DNA of 64,000 nucleotides from Rusavskia elegans (taxonomy: Eukaryota; Ascomycota; Lecanoromycetes; Teloschistales; Teloschistaceae): NCBI GenBank assembly GCA_011316305.1, contig SAUG01000048.1, positions 248,001 through 312,000 of the forward strand, given 5' to 3'. The notes under the pieces were generated by a model that saw only the letters and a program-made list of their open reading frames with translations, was not told the DNA's origin and made no database searches. Numbering within the stretch: the first letter of the stretch is position 1; every line of letters begins with the position of its first letter. A program made the position numbers and the translations under genes. This document shows, piece by piece, positions 1 to 10,186 of this stretch.

Positions 1-806
1 TGGCAAGCCCTACACAACCATGCCACGCTGTTAAGCCGCCATTCCTCGTGCCAGCCCCGCTTGGTAGCTTTGACATGGATCTGCTTAGGGATCAAATGGT
101 GATAAGTGAGTGGGATCCAGTCACGTTCGCAGATCTCGCAAGCCGAAGCACGAGTGGTTGACCAGACCGGAGGAGCGGCCGTTGCGGCGCTGACATACTC
201 CTCGAGGACAGGTATGAGAAACCTTGGGAGATCGGCCTGAGAGTCGAGCAGGTTATAGGCCTCAAAAGATTCTGCAACCGATGGCGAGACGGTGGCTAGG
301 GTTTGTTCAATGACGACCGTCGGTAGTGGATCACTGAAACTCTTCGCAGCTCGGGGATCGGTTTGTATCCCAGAATAGGACATTGATTGTACCTCGCCAG
401 GGAAGGAGGAGAACAACTCGTTGGCGACATACTAATCGCCTTCAGCAGTGGTCAGTTCTGTCAGTCTGTTCAAGTCTCATACATCTATGAAGTCTCCCAG
501 CTCCTCGGCAGCGGATCCAGAGGCTGTCGTTCCAGACTCATATTCCACATCCTTGGGGGCGCGTTTTCGACGCTTGGGCTTCGATTTGGACGATGATGTA
601 CTATGGTCGACGGCGAACTTCTGCACTAGAGGCCCGGACAGACAGTCACGGAACAATTCAAGGTTACCCTGCAGCTCATCCGAAATCATTCGAGTGGATG
701 TGGATGCGACGAATGCTGCCTCAAACCAGGCGTGTCGTCCGATTTGAAAACTCTCCACTCCTCGGCTACTTAGCGCGAATTCATGCAGCGGGCCGGTGTG
801 CGTCAT
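1..806 (-). CDS. HNH endonuclease domain protein (partial, runs off left edge)
   Basis: Probable HNH-type nuclease, cut by the left end of the window. Exon 1 is 483-806 (108 codons, start ATG at 806). A 51-nt intron (432-482, GTATGA...GATTAG) joins exon 2, 1-431, which is open to the edge. The first 250 residues are poorly conserved, with a basic stretch (KSKPKRRKRAPK) that could be a nuclear localisation signal. The last ~50 visible residues hold the diagnostic part: a CEIC pair, then TYHHLIPK with the HH of the beta-beta-alpha metal site, and then a second Cys pair in WLCRACH. This CxxC...HH...CxxC layout is that of zinc-stabilised HNH domains found in many fungal proteins. It shares a 106-bp divergent promoter with the HAD gene. 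The in vivo substr ate is unknown. The domain call is firm, the exact gene end is unseen. Confidence 0.8.
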
Positions 807-912
807 GGGCGCGCCATCGGAGGAATGACGTGGATAATACCATGAGTGTTGTGACGTTCAATCTAGGACGACATGTAAGAATCAGATTCTGGGAGGCTTG
901 TGAGCCTTCGAC
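807..912. promoter_or_regulatory. Short divergent intergenic region
   Basis: Only 106 bp separate the start codons of the HNH gene (-) and the HAD gene (+), so their promoters must overlap. No clear TATA box is visible. Confidence 0.5.
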
Positions 913-1771
913 ATGGCTTCCAATGAGAACACCGTCATAGCTTTTGATCTGTACGGAACATTGTTATCCACCGAGTCTATCGCCAAGGAACTCGGCGAGC
1001 AATTCGGTCATGAGAAAGCAGCGACCATCGCAGCGACATGGCGGAAATATCAGCTGGAATACACATGGAGGCTAAACAGCATGGGTCAGTGATATTTGCT
1101 ATCCTCCATGTTCCCAACACGACTTGTCTATTCAACAGTATTGGGTATCTACCAAAGTTTCTTACTAAGAACCTGTCAAGTTTGCTCAACGTTGTATAGA
1201 ACAGTACCTGCCATTCTCCTCGGTAACGCAGCGCTCCCTTCGCCATGCTCTTTCCGAAAATGCCATTCCCCCTCCTCCGGAAGCAGCTGTTGCTTCCCTC
1301 ATGTCTGCCTACGATTCCCTCTCTACCTTCCCTGACGTCGCTCCCGCTCTCGAATCTTTAGCAAAGTCTTCCTCAGTCACACCGGTGGTATTTTCAAACG
1401 GGACAGATCAGATGGTTGGGAATTCTGTGCACCGCTCACCAGATCTGTCACCTTATTCGAATCTGTTTCAGGATATCGTCACGGTAGAAGAAGTGAAGAA
1501 ATTCAAACCGCATCCCGTTGTGTACTATCATCTGGCAAAGAAGGTTGGTAAGGGTAAGGAACAGATGGGTGATATATGGCTCGTGAGCGGGAATCCTTTC
1601 GACGTAATTGGGGCAAAGGTTGTTGGGATGAAGGCTTGTTGGGTGGATAGAGGGGTCCAGGGATGGAGCGATAGTCTGGTTGAAGGGGAGACGGGGGCGC
1701 CGGATTTCCTTGGGAAAAACCTGGGGGAAATTGTCCAAGAGATCTTGAAGAGGTCGAAGACGGAAGGGTGA
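913..1771 (+). CDS. Haloacid dehalogenase-type (HAD type II) hydrolase
   Basis: Cytosolic HAD-superfamily hydrolase of the L-2-haloacid dehalogenase type. Exons are 913-1084 and 1200-1771 with one 115-nt intron, giving 247 residues. The join restores the family sequence NSMEQYLPFSSVTQRSLRHAL across the splice site. All HAD motifs are present: motif I FDLYGTLL with the nucleophile Asp12, motif II FSNGTD, the motif III Lys in KKFKPHP, and motif IV SGNPFDVIGA. Length fits the family (about 230-260). The usual reaction is hydrolytic removal of halide from short 2-haloacids through an aspartyl-ester intermediate, but many fungal members have other or unknown substrates. The family call is strong, the substrate is open. 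Confidence 0.9.
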
Positions 1772-1830
1772 TCAGTCACAGCTCTGCAGGTCTGTGATGT
1801 ACATGATTTACCTTCGCGGCACCTTTGCTT

Positions 1831-2606
1831 TTACCTCGGGTAACCCAAACAGTGGTCATAGCCTACATGCTGAGATATTCCCGATGAAGTCGTGAAACGT
1901 TTAAGCATAGTACAAGAGAGAGGTCTTAGAACACTGTACGTGTCTTGAGTTGATTTTATACGCCACCATCTCCATGCATAATGGCTAGCCATCTCGATAA
2001 TGCTGACTTCACGGGCTATCTGACCACAATCGATTGTCAATGACCATGTCCTCACTGTCAGTCCCGCCGGATGGTTGATCCCATTGCCAGTGCGACTTCG
2101 TGATCTGCGGCATATCGTGCCGGTCAAGAGCTTGGCCGATGTGCTCACCTATGAATAGTAACAGGCTGTGCTCGGGCGAGGAAGAGCCTTGAGATACAGG
2201 GGATCAAGTATAGCAACCCATGATTCCAAGGCTGCGACGACGCGCGAATAGGAATTTGACGAAGACTCATGGATGGATCGAGAAGATCAGTGTTTGGATC
2301 AGGTAATCCTGGCCGATTGACAGATTTTGGTGGGTAGGACGTGATTTCGATAGGCGAGAATTCCTGGAAGAAGGATTCTTCACGGTCTCGCTGACGATCA
2401 TGATCTGGTGTGCGTAATGTAAGGTCGATTCGTACAGTCCAACTTTGACGATAAAGGTCCATGGCCCACCGTGCCGCAAGAGAATAACCATGGGAGAAGC
2501 GTTGGCAAAAGAGATACGCGAGATTGTGCTGGAGAAAGGTAGGAAAGATCCAAAGGTCGTGAGCCCGGGTCATTGCCATGTTCAATGTCAATCCGCTTTC
2601 TGGCAA
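1831..2606 (-). CDS. Hypothetical two-exon coding trace
   Basis: Two minus-strand open stretches, 2145-2606 and 1831-2148, are joined in frame by a plausible 44-nt intron that starts GTGAGC just after codons for VTIH, carries a CTTGAC branch-like site and ends CCGCAG. The join gives ~195 residues ending in HVGYDHCLGYPR. There is no family resemblance I recognise and no upstream exon that fits clearly. It could be a lineage-specific gene, part of a longer gene, or chance. Confidence 0.25.
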
Positions 2607-2756
2607 TGAACCACACTTTTGCCCAATCCTGTCACCGATGACGCGCGTTGATGGGTTGCCCTTTCTAGTCGGCCTTGCAAACCATGGTGAAATCAGATGT
2701 TCGAACTTTCCTGCTGTCTCGGAGGGTAGTGGGCGTATGGACTGTTGTCCCTCCTA

Positions 2757-2976
2757 TTACCGCCCCCTAGCAGCGTCATCAACCTCCGCTTGAGCCTCTA
2801 CAGCCGGTGTTTCGGAATGTGCACGTCGCAATGGAATTAGATGGAGTCCATTCTTTTCGATCTGAGCTTGCACATGCCGTTCTTTGGACTCGGTACGCCG
2901 AACAGCTTGTCGTTCGCCGCTGTCGACTAGGCGATCCTCGTCAGAAAGTTTGGGGCGGGAAAAACGGCAACCCATG
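2757..2976 (-). CDS. Hypothetical short ORF starting MGC
   Basis: A 72-codon minus-strand stretch begins MGCRFSRPKLSDEDRL and is rich in charged residues (ERQAVRRTESKERHVQAQIEKN). An MGC start is compatible with N-myristoylation plus palmitoylation, but the context is weak and no family is recognised. Possibly the first exon of the trace at 1831-2606; no convincing splice join was found. Confidence 0.2.
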
Positions 2977-3345
2977 ATGGGAGGGTACGCTGAGTAAAAC
3001 GGGGAGGAATGGCGGATAATCTGAACTTGATGGAAGCATGATTGTTGTAGTGAAGGTCGAAGAAGTTTTATTGGCCTCGGTGATATGGTCGGTTGGATCG
3101 CATAATGTTGCGGAAATATTATCGCTTTGCGCACCAATGGATGAGGACCTTCGGGAATCCTGACCAGATCGCTGACGAGGCCACCAAGGCTGATATTTCG
3201 GAAGCATTTCAAACATCCAGCGCCTTAGACGAATAATGTGGAGATGAATAAGATGGTGTCGTTGTGTTGAGATCTGCGGCGTTGGGACGGAGACATACCC
3301 GATAAGGTAAGGTAGACTCGCTCAAGGGAGTCGTAACCCTATGCA

Positions 3346-3639
3346 TCACAACTCGCGTTTGTGATCTTCTCGGTCTCGCTTAGCCTCCTGAAGCAACAAG
3401 TCTTTGAGGTAACGAGATTTGCGATGTCGTAGATGATGTTGGATTGTAAGGGCCTCCAATGCGCCCAGCAAGGACACAATTCTGAAATAGCTGGGAGCGT
3501 CAGTAAATATCGACTGGTGGAAGGAGATTAATGTAGGAGATAGTTTGAACCGCATGATAGTACCAAGTACTCTTGGAGACAACACTCCCATCTGCCGTCG
3601 GGGCCGACGATAATCAACGTATTTGTAGGATGCCTTCAA
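3346..3639 (-). CDS. Hypothetical ORF with helical C-terminus
   Basis: A 97-codon minus-strand stretch ends in a strongly helical, charged segment (ALTIQHHLRHRKSRYLKD then LLLQEAKRDREDHKREL). It is not recognised and the start is uncertain. It may be an exon or chance. Confidence 0.2.
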   Translation of the reverse strand: MKASYKYVDYRRPRRQMGVLSPRVLGTIMRFKLSPTLISFHQSIFTDAPSYFRIVSLLGALEALTIQHHLRHRKSRYLKDLLLQEAKRDREDHKREL

Positions 3640-3991
3640 TGGTCAGACTCTCTTGTTACCCTCATACGAAGTACTCGAATTTCAAGACCGCATTCCAGAA
3701 ATGATTGTACATATTGCATATATGCCCGCTTTTGAATCAGCGTAAGACACGATAAACACTCTGCTGAATAGTCAATCAGTACTGGCACCATCAGCTTTTC
3801 GAATTGTTAGTAAGTGTGGTCTGAATCTATCACTCATGATTCAAGTCCGGTACATCTTGGGCAGCGCCAAAAGTGCTCGCCTTGTCCTCATCATTGAAAA
3901 GGGGTTCCAAACTCCATACCTCGCTCTCTGCACGGGTGTCACTCTAGACACAACGCCAGGATAATCCGGGTACTCCTTCGGCCAGCGCGGA

Positions 3992-4415
3992 CTATCCCAG
4001 TCGTACTTCGCCCCTTATCCGACCACCTGCCCAGGTGCTGCGATTCCGTCCGCGGCGTTCCAGTGTCGTAAAAGCCCGTTCGCTCTTGCGGTCATCTGTC
4101 AAGCTCACCATGAATGGTGGGTGTGTACGGATGATCATTTTCGTGAGATTCGGATCGTTGCTCCACATAACCTCGCTCCAATTCACCGTGACCCATGCAT
4201 AACCTCCCCAAAGAAATTGACTGGGGTCTGTCCAATTCAAAGAGTCCATGGGATTCCGTCCGATTATGTATGGCTACCACGACTTCTGGGTTGCCGAAAT
4301 GAGCACTTGTACCATCGTAGAAGCCGTTTTGGATGGTGTTGATGATGCTCTGCGTCAGTGGGACAATAGAGTAAGCATTGAGGACTTGCAGTTGATTGTG
4401 TGCGATGATGGCCAT
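3992..4415 (-). pseudogene. Possible frameshifted hypothetical gene
   Basis: Two minus-strand frames overlap. The upstream one (from 4415) reads naturally through NAYSIVPLTQSIINTIQNGF and GNPEVVVAIHNRTES. From ~4250 the better protein is in another frame: MDSLNWTDPSQFLWGGYAWV, then WSEVMWSNDPNLTKMIIRTH, ending at 3992. No intron fits between them, so either one frameshift broke a gene of about 140 codons or the resemblance is accidental. No family is recognised. A sequencing or assembly indel near 4250 would look the same. Confidence 0.3.
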
Positions 4416-5236
4416 GATAGAAAGGGAAAGGTGCGAAACGATAAGAAGGAAAGCAACTCTGTGGTTACTGAAAGGAATAATGTTGCAGTCTGGTCTGACG
4501 CATCAGAGAGCGCATAATGACCTCGCGTTTGTCTGATTGCTGGCAGACAATTCTTTGCCGTGCGTTGATGCTGGGTGATCATAGCACCACCGCCACCACA
4601 CCTTGCTGTATTGAATGGCCGAAAGGAAAGACACCCAAGATAGGGACTAGGAAATTGAAGATAACGGACGGGATCGGGAAAGAGTGGACATCATTAATCG
4701 AACTCGAGCTTCTTCCTTTCCTGCGCTTCAGAGTTCGTATTCTAAGGGGATAGTAGCTCGATTATTATTAAATTTGTATACCTATCTCTTCTTCATAGTA
4801 TTCTGCGCATAGAATGGTTTGTGGATTCTTACTTGCTTAAAGACCTGGTGATGTGACTATCAGTCCTGGTAGGGGCCTCTGCCTCAGCAGAATCGACGAG
4901 AAGATCACGGACAGGGACATTAGCACCGTAATCGAAGCTCCTACCATCGACGATTGTGCAAAAGATCGAGCTGGAGCTCTATCGCGTGGCTAAGGTACTG
5001 ATATTTTGGCTCCTTCAGGTACGGTATTTATGCAAGCAACGCCTCTCCCCATCGGGCCTACGGTCAAATGACGTCGACGCCGAGGACGCCAATGGCAGAA
5101 AGTGACAGCTCTTGCAACCTCCGTCCGCTTCTTGTCTGCTCCATAACCCATTCAACCTCCAATTACTGGCTCAGAAACAGCTTCAATCCACCTTCACGAC
5201 CAATAGTTCAACCGACAAGTCCTACCAACTGCAACA

Positions 5237-5812
5237 ATGAATTCCCTCCGTACAATTCCCACCAGAGCCCTGCCTCTGGCACGCACTCGCTTTTTCTCTA
5301 CCTCGCCACTCGCCCGCAAATCCGCTGTCGATGCGGCTGCAGACACTGTCAAGACTGTGGATAGGAAAATCTCAGATGCTGCGGTGAAGGGAATTGAGAA
5401 AGGAGGTACGTTGGTCACGTTCCTACACACCTCGCCACTGCCTTTTGACCCTGTACAATTTTAATGCGAAAACTACCCCTAGCTTTACACGGAATCGGAA
5501 AACTCATGGTATGCTAACCAAATGATATCTTCAGAGCAAGCAGCAGCAAAAGCAAAAGCGGCCGCCGGTATGGGCGCCTCCAAAACTGAAGGAACCGCAA
5601 GCGAAATGGCTGGAGAAGCTAAAGGCAAGGCCAGTGAGATGGCAGGAGCAGCAAAGGGAAAAGTAAATGAGACAAGTGGGGGAGACGCAAGCCAGATGGC
5701 CAGTGAGGCTAAGGGGAAAGCCAGCGAGATGGCCGGTGAGGCCAAGGGAAAGGCTCAGGAGACTATGGGAGCTGCCAAGGGCAAGGCGGAGGAGGTCAAG
5801 AGCAAGATGTGA
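5237..5812 (+). CDS. Mitochondrial LEA-like repeat protein
   Basis: Exons 5237-5405 and 5535-5812 encode 148 residues; the 129-nt intron starts GTACGT and ends TTCAG. The N-terminus (LPLARTRFFSTSPLARKSA) is an Arg-rich, acid-free presequence with an RFFSTS-type processing site, so import into the mitochondrial matrix is likely. The remainder is Ala/Gly/Lys/Glu-rich and repeats 11-residue units of the type ASEMAGEAKGK, with variants such as AQETMGAAKGK, as in group 3 LEA proteins. Such proteins are unfolded when wet, become helical on drying and protect membranes and enzymes. The 3' end converges on the SPT10-like gene. Function is inferred from composition and targeting only. Confidence 0.8.
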
Positions 5813-6176
5813 GGCTTTGCTGGGAAGTTGGTAATAAATTGTTGGTGAGGTCGTGCGGAGCCAAAATATGACTAAAACCTTGTACCATAGTACGGTGCTC
5901 TTCAATTGCATAGCAAGGAACTTGAACCGAAAACAAATCACTATTACCACTTGCAAGAGAAAGAGATGCCACAACCATCCAAGCGTAACTACGAACGACA
6001 GCGCCATGCCAGTGGTTGATGATAATAGTGTGCCTTTCATGGCGTCGTGGTGTGCGACTTCGAATGGAAGAATACTGCAAAATCTAACATGATTGATGAT
6101 CCTCCAATGCTATCGAGATCAAATAAGATATCCAGTCATGGAGATGTCCAACGTCCCCCAACAAACGATCCCTCAC
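5813..6176. other. Convergent 3' intergenic region
   Basis: 364 bp between the convergent ends of the LEA-like gene (+) and the SPT10-like gene (-). It should hold both 3' UTRs. Nothing else seen. Confidence 0.5.
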
Positions 6177-8109
6177 TCAGACACCCCTGGCATCAAAATC
6201 CACCAAGTCATCATGCATCCCGTCCTCTTCTCCCTTCCTTCTTTCCCTCTCATCAGCTACCATGTCGTCAAAGCCCCCTTCCTCGCCCCTCTCATGCACA
6301 AAAGCCATCGGTTCATCATGGTCTCTCACATGCCGCACGGTTGCCATCCTCATGTCGTGGGATTCCTCTCCACCATGCTGCGACAGAAGATCAAGACCAT
6401 GATTGTCGTCCGAAGTACCGTGCGTCGCGTGACGAAGCTGGTCCTCGAATACTTGTAATGAAGGCGACTGTGGGTGCGGATGGGAGTGATGGTGCAAGGG
6501 CCCACTATGACCGTCCATGATCTGCGGATCGAGAGGAATATCATCGTACGGTGAGTGCGATGACCGTAGATGCTGATGCTGTATGTCTGCGATGGAATGT
6601 GAGTGATCTTGCATAGAAAGGCCATCATGCATCTGACTATCGGCGGAAGGGCCTGGCTGTAGATCTGTGAAATCCACAAGCCGTTCCATCATGTTTTGCG
6701 TTTGGCCCTGGATCTGACTTGAACTGTTGTTGCTGTTCTCTTTTCGTGGTCGGGATTGCGTCGCTAATCCGGATATTTGGATGTCCCCAAACGTACGCGA
6801 AGCGGGAGATGGACGCATAGTTTCTTTGCAATCTGGACAATTTTTGATCACAAGACTGACGGTTTCCTTGATCCGAACCCAATGATATTTTTCAGCGATC
6901 GTTGCCGTAGTCTTGTTGATGCCACCGTGTTGTGATGCATGGACTTGACGTGCAATCTCGTACTGACGTTGCGGGTCAGAGACGACCTCTTTGTCTTTCA
7001 GCATCAGCCTTTCTCCGTTGTCAGACCCATCCTCGGCAGGGAGAAGCTTGTAATGGGTGGCCGCCGAGCGAAGTCTCGATTTCTCCGCACGATCGGCGCC
7101 GTTGGGGTATTTGCCATGCTTGAGATAGAAGCGAATCTTATCAAAACGTTCTTCGCTTACGAAATCTTCCCCGTCGGGGCCGAGGTCCCTGCCATAAATT
7201 ATGGCGTCAACGAATTCATCAGGGTACGAGCGCAGATTACCGCAGCCCTTGATGCGGCCGATACGTTTGAAACCCAGGGCGTCCCAGATCCGACAGGAAG
7301 CGACATTGGTTTCGTAGACAAGGTTGAAGACCGAGTAGGTGTAGCCCTAGCCATACCATGAGTATACCCTGCTGTCTGACGGCGAGGGCTAATCTGGGGA
7401 GGAGCTCACCAGTTTCGGTGCCCACTCAAGGTAGCCTGCGAATAGGTGTTATGTGAGGGTCAGCAGACACGTCTGATCTTGAGGAAGGCCCACCTTCACC
7501 CATAAGCCGCCCGACTCCACGGTTCCTGGCAGCCTCGGTAACGAGAAAGCCGCCGTTGCAAATGTGACTGCTTCGACCTATAGCATTCGTCATGACAGGG
7601 ACCGCAGGATAAAACAAACCTCATACCTGGATAATTGGGTTTCACATAGAAACTTCCCAGACAGACCTCTCCCCAATCGGTACCACTATTCTCTAGGTGG
7701 ACAACGTCTTCGATACTTTGCACTTCGCCCAAGATCATGATGGCGGCGAAATTCTGGAACCAGTAGGGACCGAAGGTAGATAATGGCATCGCAGATATCA
7801 TGGGGTACGTGTCTCCTTTCTCGATCTCACGATTGAGCTGGGAGCACAAGTAATTGAGCAAAGAGCGAGGAACATCGTCAGGATTGGAGAAAGGAATCAA
7901 CGAAGCAATGGTGATTCGATCACGTAGAGTAACTTGACGCGGAGTTATGCTGGGAGGGATCTGGGGATCGGAGGGAGTAGGATATGGAGGAGCGCCACTC
8001 GTTCGATAGATGTTCGGAGCGGTGGGATCATCAAGCTGGCAAGACCGGTCAGCCTCGATGCTATTAGCTGGCGGAATATGTTCCACATCGTACTTACCAT
8101 CGCTGGCAT
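6177..8109 (-). CDS. SPT10: SPT10-like GNAT acetyltransferase with H2C2 zinc finger
   Basis: Putative chromatin regulator of 566 residues. Exons on the minus strand: 8098-8109, 8035-7627, 7577-7494, 7435-7410 and 7346-6177; all introns are GT-AG and 58 to 63 nt long or shorter. The N-terminal half is a GNAT domain: CNGGFLVTEAARNRGVGRLM supplies the acetyl-CoA loop (RNRGVG), followed by YLEWAPKLGYTYSVFNLVYE and the ASCRIWDALGFKRIGRIKG segment. Residues 313-350 form an integrase-type zinc finger, H313-x3-H317-x29-C347-x2-C350. Yeast Spt10 has the same GNAT plus integrase-like H2C2 order and binds histone-gene upstream elements. The C-terminal 200 residues are His/Asp-rich and probably disordered. 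The first coding exon has only 12 nt and exon 4 only 26 nt. The architecture call is strong; orthology to Spt10 is inferred. Confidence 0.75.
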
Positions 8110-10186
8110 GGTCGTTAATAGCCCCTGAATCAAGGGCACCTTCGAGCAGAGGATCACGTGCCGCTAAGGGTATCCTCTTCGGCTAAGCGGAAGGATGTCC
8201 GAGACTCGTGGTCGCGATCGCAGCCCTGGCTGCAAAGTTTGCCGGATTCTCCGATAACGCTGTCCCCGTCAGGATAGGGGTATAATTGAAGTTCTCGGAA
8301 TCTGCAGCGCATGCGCAGTTTCTGTCATGGACTGTGAGTGATGAGAAGTGCAGGAAGTTCTGAGTCCTACCGAAGAATTTTGTAGGATGACGCTAGCGAG
8401 GAGGACGCTTAGCCGCAGTGGGATTGGCCAAAGCACCTCACCGCGACCACCGATAACACGAAGCTCATCTTCTCCGAGGCTGCTGTAGGGCTTTCAATTT
8501 GTCTTGGTCAGCCATATTCAGTCGTCAGTTCAACGGAAGGAGAGCCCGAGATGGACTCTGGAAACGTGACTGAGACCAGCCCTGAATACAGGAGAGCCTC
8601 GATCCAGCGTTGGTGAGTTGACAAGGATATGCCGAAAGGGCTTCACGCCTAGTCAGACTTTGTCTGGAGATAGTCAATTGCCCTCAAGCACTGATAAGAT
8701 GGGGCGAAGAGGTGAAGGATAAGAGCAGGACTGAAGGTTCTCAATCACTTGTGAAAGAGACGATTCACCATGGCATGTACATGTTGCATAAAATGAGTAT
8801 CGCTCGTAATACGAAGTGTATTGCCAGAACCAGTAGCTTGCAGGAGATAAAAATTAATCGAAGACGTGTTCAGATGCCACCCTCGAAGATATTACTGTTG
8901 CCTTGATAAAGCAAACGACAAGGTGTAGCCTGAATACCAGGATGCTTGTGCATGAAGTTGCTGTCCACCAAAAAGGGCTTGCAACCTCGTCCAGGAGAAC
9001 AACATACCTGAGGGAGCCTGAGAAGCCCCCGAGACCTGCAGCGGTGACTGGATGCCCAGTTTGCAACTTGAAGCAAACCGGTAGACATTGTGTAGTGACG
9101 ACAGTGAGGTACAAGATGTACATGAAGATGCATGTGCAGGACGGTAGATTCCAGAAAGAGAAGACTCACAGCCAGATGAACGATATGAGCAGACACGAAC
9201 AGAAGCAAACCCCCAGTTCAAGAGCCAATAAGGAACTCGCCTCAACACTCGATGCAGGTGAAGGAGAGCCCAAACCCTCATTGACCGTATCCCATATCTT
9301 CCTTGTGATACTTGAACACTGGCGCGTAAAACAAAGAGCGCAGAAATAGCATCGTTCAGAAGGGGCTAACAAGGGGATGTGACTATCCGTGCGAGGAACA
9401 AACATAGAAGACGGCGTCGGATCCAAGGCCAGGTCACGCCACCGAAGACTACCTTACTTTTCTCATACCTTGTAAGACCAAGCAAGTTTCCTACGAGACA
9501 AATGAAAGTTTGTGAGACTTGCCCGTGGATGCTGTTGGGATCCGTCGCCATCCGAACAACCCTCGGTATAAGCGCGAACTGCGTGATGGCGATTGTGCCA
9601 AACCACCAATGGCCTTCGACGGACTCACCGTAGCAATCCGAGCAGAGATTATCGAGTAGTACCAGACCAGAGACCAGCGAGTCGACGTGAAGCACGAAAA
9701 GCTTGGACGGTGGGACAAAAGACAGCCAACAGCAGCCCTATGAGAGGTGCAGGCGGCTAGGCTTATATCCTTCCCCGATACGAGTAATTCAAGACTTCCA
9801 TTGCAGCCCCCTGCTGACCGCCCCCAGCACTATCTCATGCACCAACGCCTCGCCCCCTTGATCGACCGCCTAGTTGGGGAAAGCCAACAACACCTGCGAG
9901 GCTGCGCCATCACCATCATGTCGCCCTCGGATTGCCAGCTGACCTATTCCTGGGTCTCGAGGCTCTGCACCTGCTCACTTCACCAGGCATCCAGTCCTGC
10001 GGGCCGCTTCCCTCACCCACACCGCACAGCCGTTTCAGCCAGTCACACTCCAGTCCATGACTCGTCGGATGTGCTTTTGACACCACGCTCCTACAAATAC
10101 TCTGCTCCATGCCCTTGTTCACACGCCAGAGTTCCTTACGCCTGTTGAAGATCCGAAGAAACTTCACACTTCGATGACCGTCGATC
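8110..10186. other. 2-kb divergent intergenic region
   Basis: Lies between the SPT10-like start (-) and the hydrolase/NB-ARC start (+) and should hold both promoters and 5' UTRs. From 8,110 to 8,850 I see no coding signal. The part 8,850-9,720 has a membrane-protein-like trace listed separately. An open + strand stretch at 9747-10148 precedes the hydrolase/NB-ARC start codon and is probably 5' UTR. Confidence 0.4.
8854..9718 (-). CDS. Unresolved multi-exon membrane-protein-like trace
   Basis: Minus-strand segments in several frames are hydrophobic and look protein-like: SLVSGLVLLDNLCSDCY, FALIPRVVRMATDPNSIHGQ, SLLALELGVCFCSCLLISFI and CFKLQTGHPVTAAGLGGFSG. Good splice donors follow several of them (GTGAGTCC near 9628, GTATGAG near 9468, GTGAGTC near 9168, GTATGTT near 9006). 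I could not build one continuous gene model with a start codon, so the exon boundaries and even the reality of the gene are open. It may be an intron-rich integral membrane protein or a decayed one. Confidence 0.25.

Larger units (their letters stand above)
1772..5236. other. 3.4-kb stretch without a recognised gene
   Basis: Base composition is like the flanking genes, so this is not part of the repeat block. I find no recognisable domain. Several minus-strand traces look weakly coding and are listed separately (1831-2606, 2757-2976, 3346-3639, 3992-4415). From about 4,500 to 5,236 I see nothing except the upstream region of the LEA-like gene. Confidence 0.5.

Noticed and set aside
6177..7004. 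H2C2 finger as a retrotransposon integrase fragment
   Set aside because: The frame continues upstream into a GNAT domain through three clean introns, base composition is normal and there is no catalytic core, so it is a host gene.
6939..7361. 140-codon + strand ORF
   Set aside because: Antisense to the GNAT and linker region of the SPT10-like gene, whose splice-joined frame matches the family.
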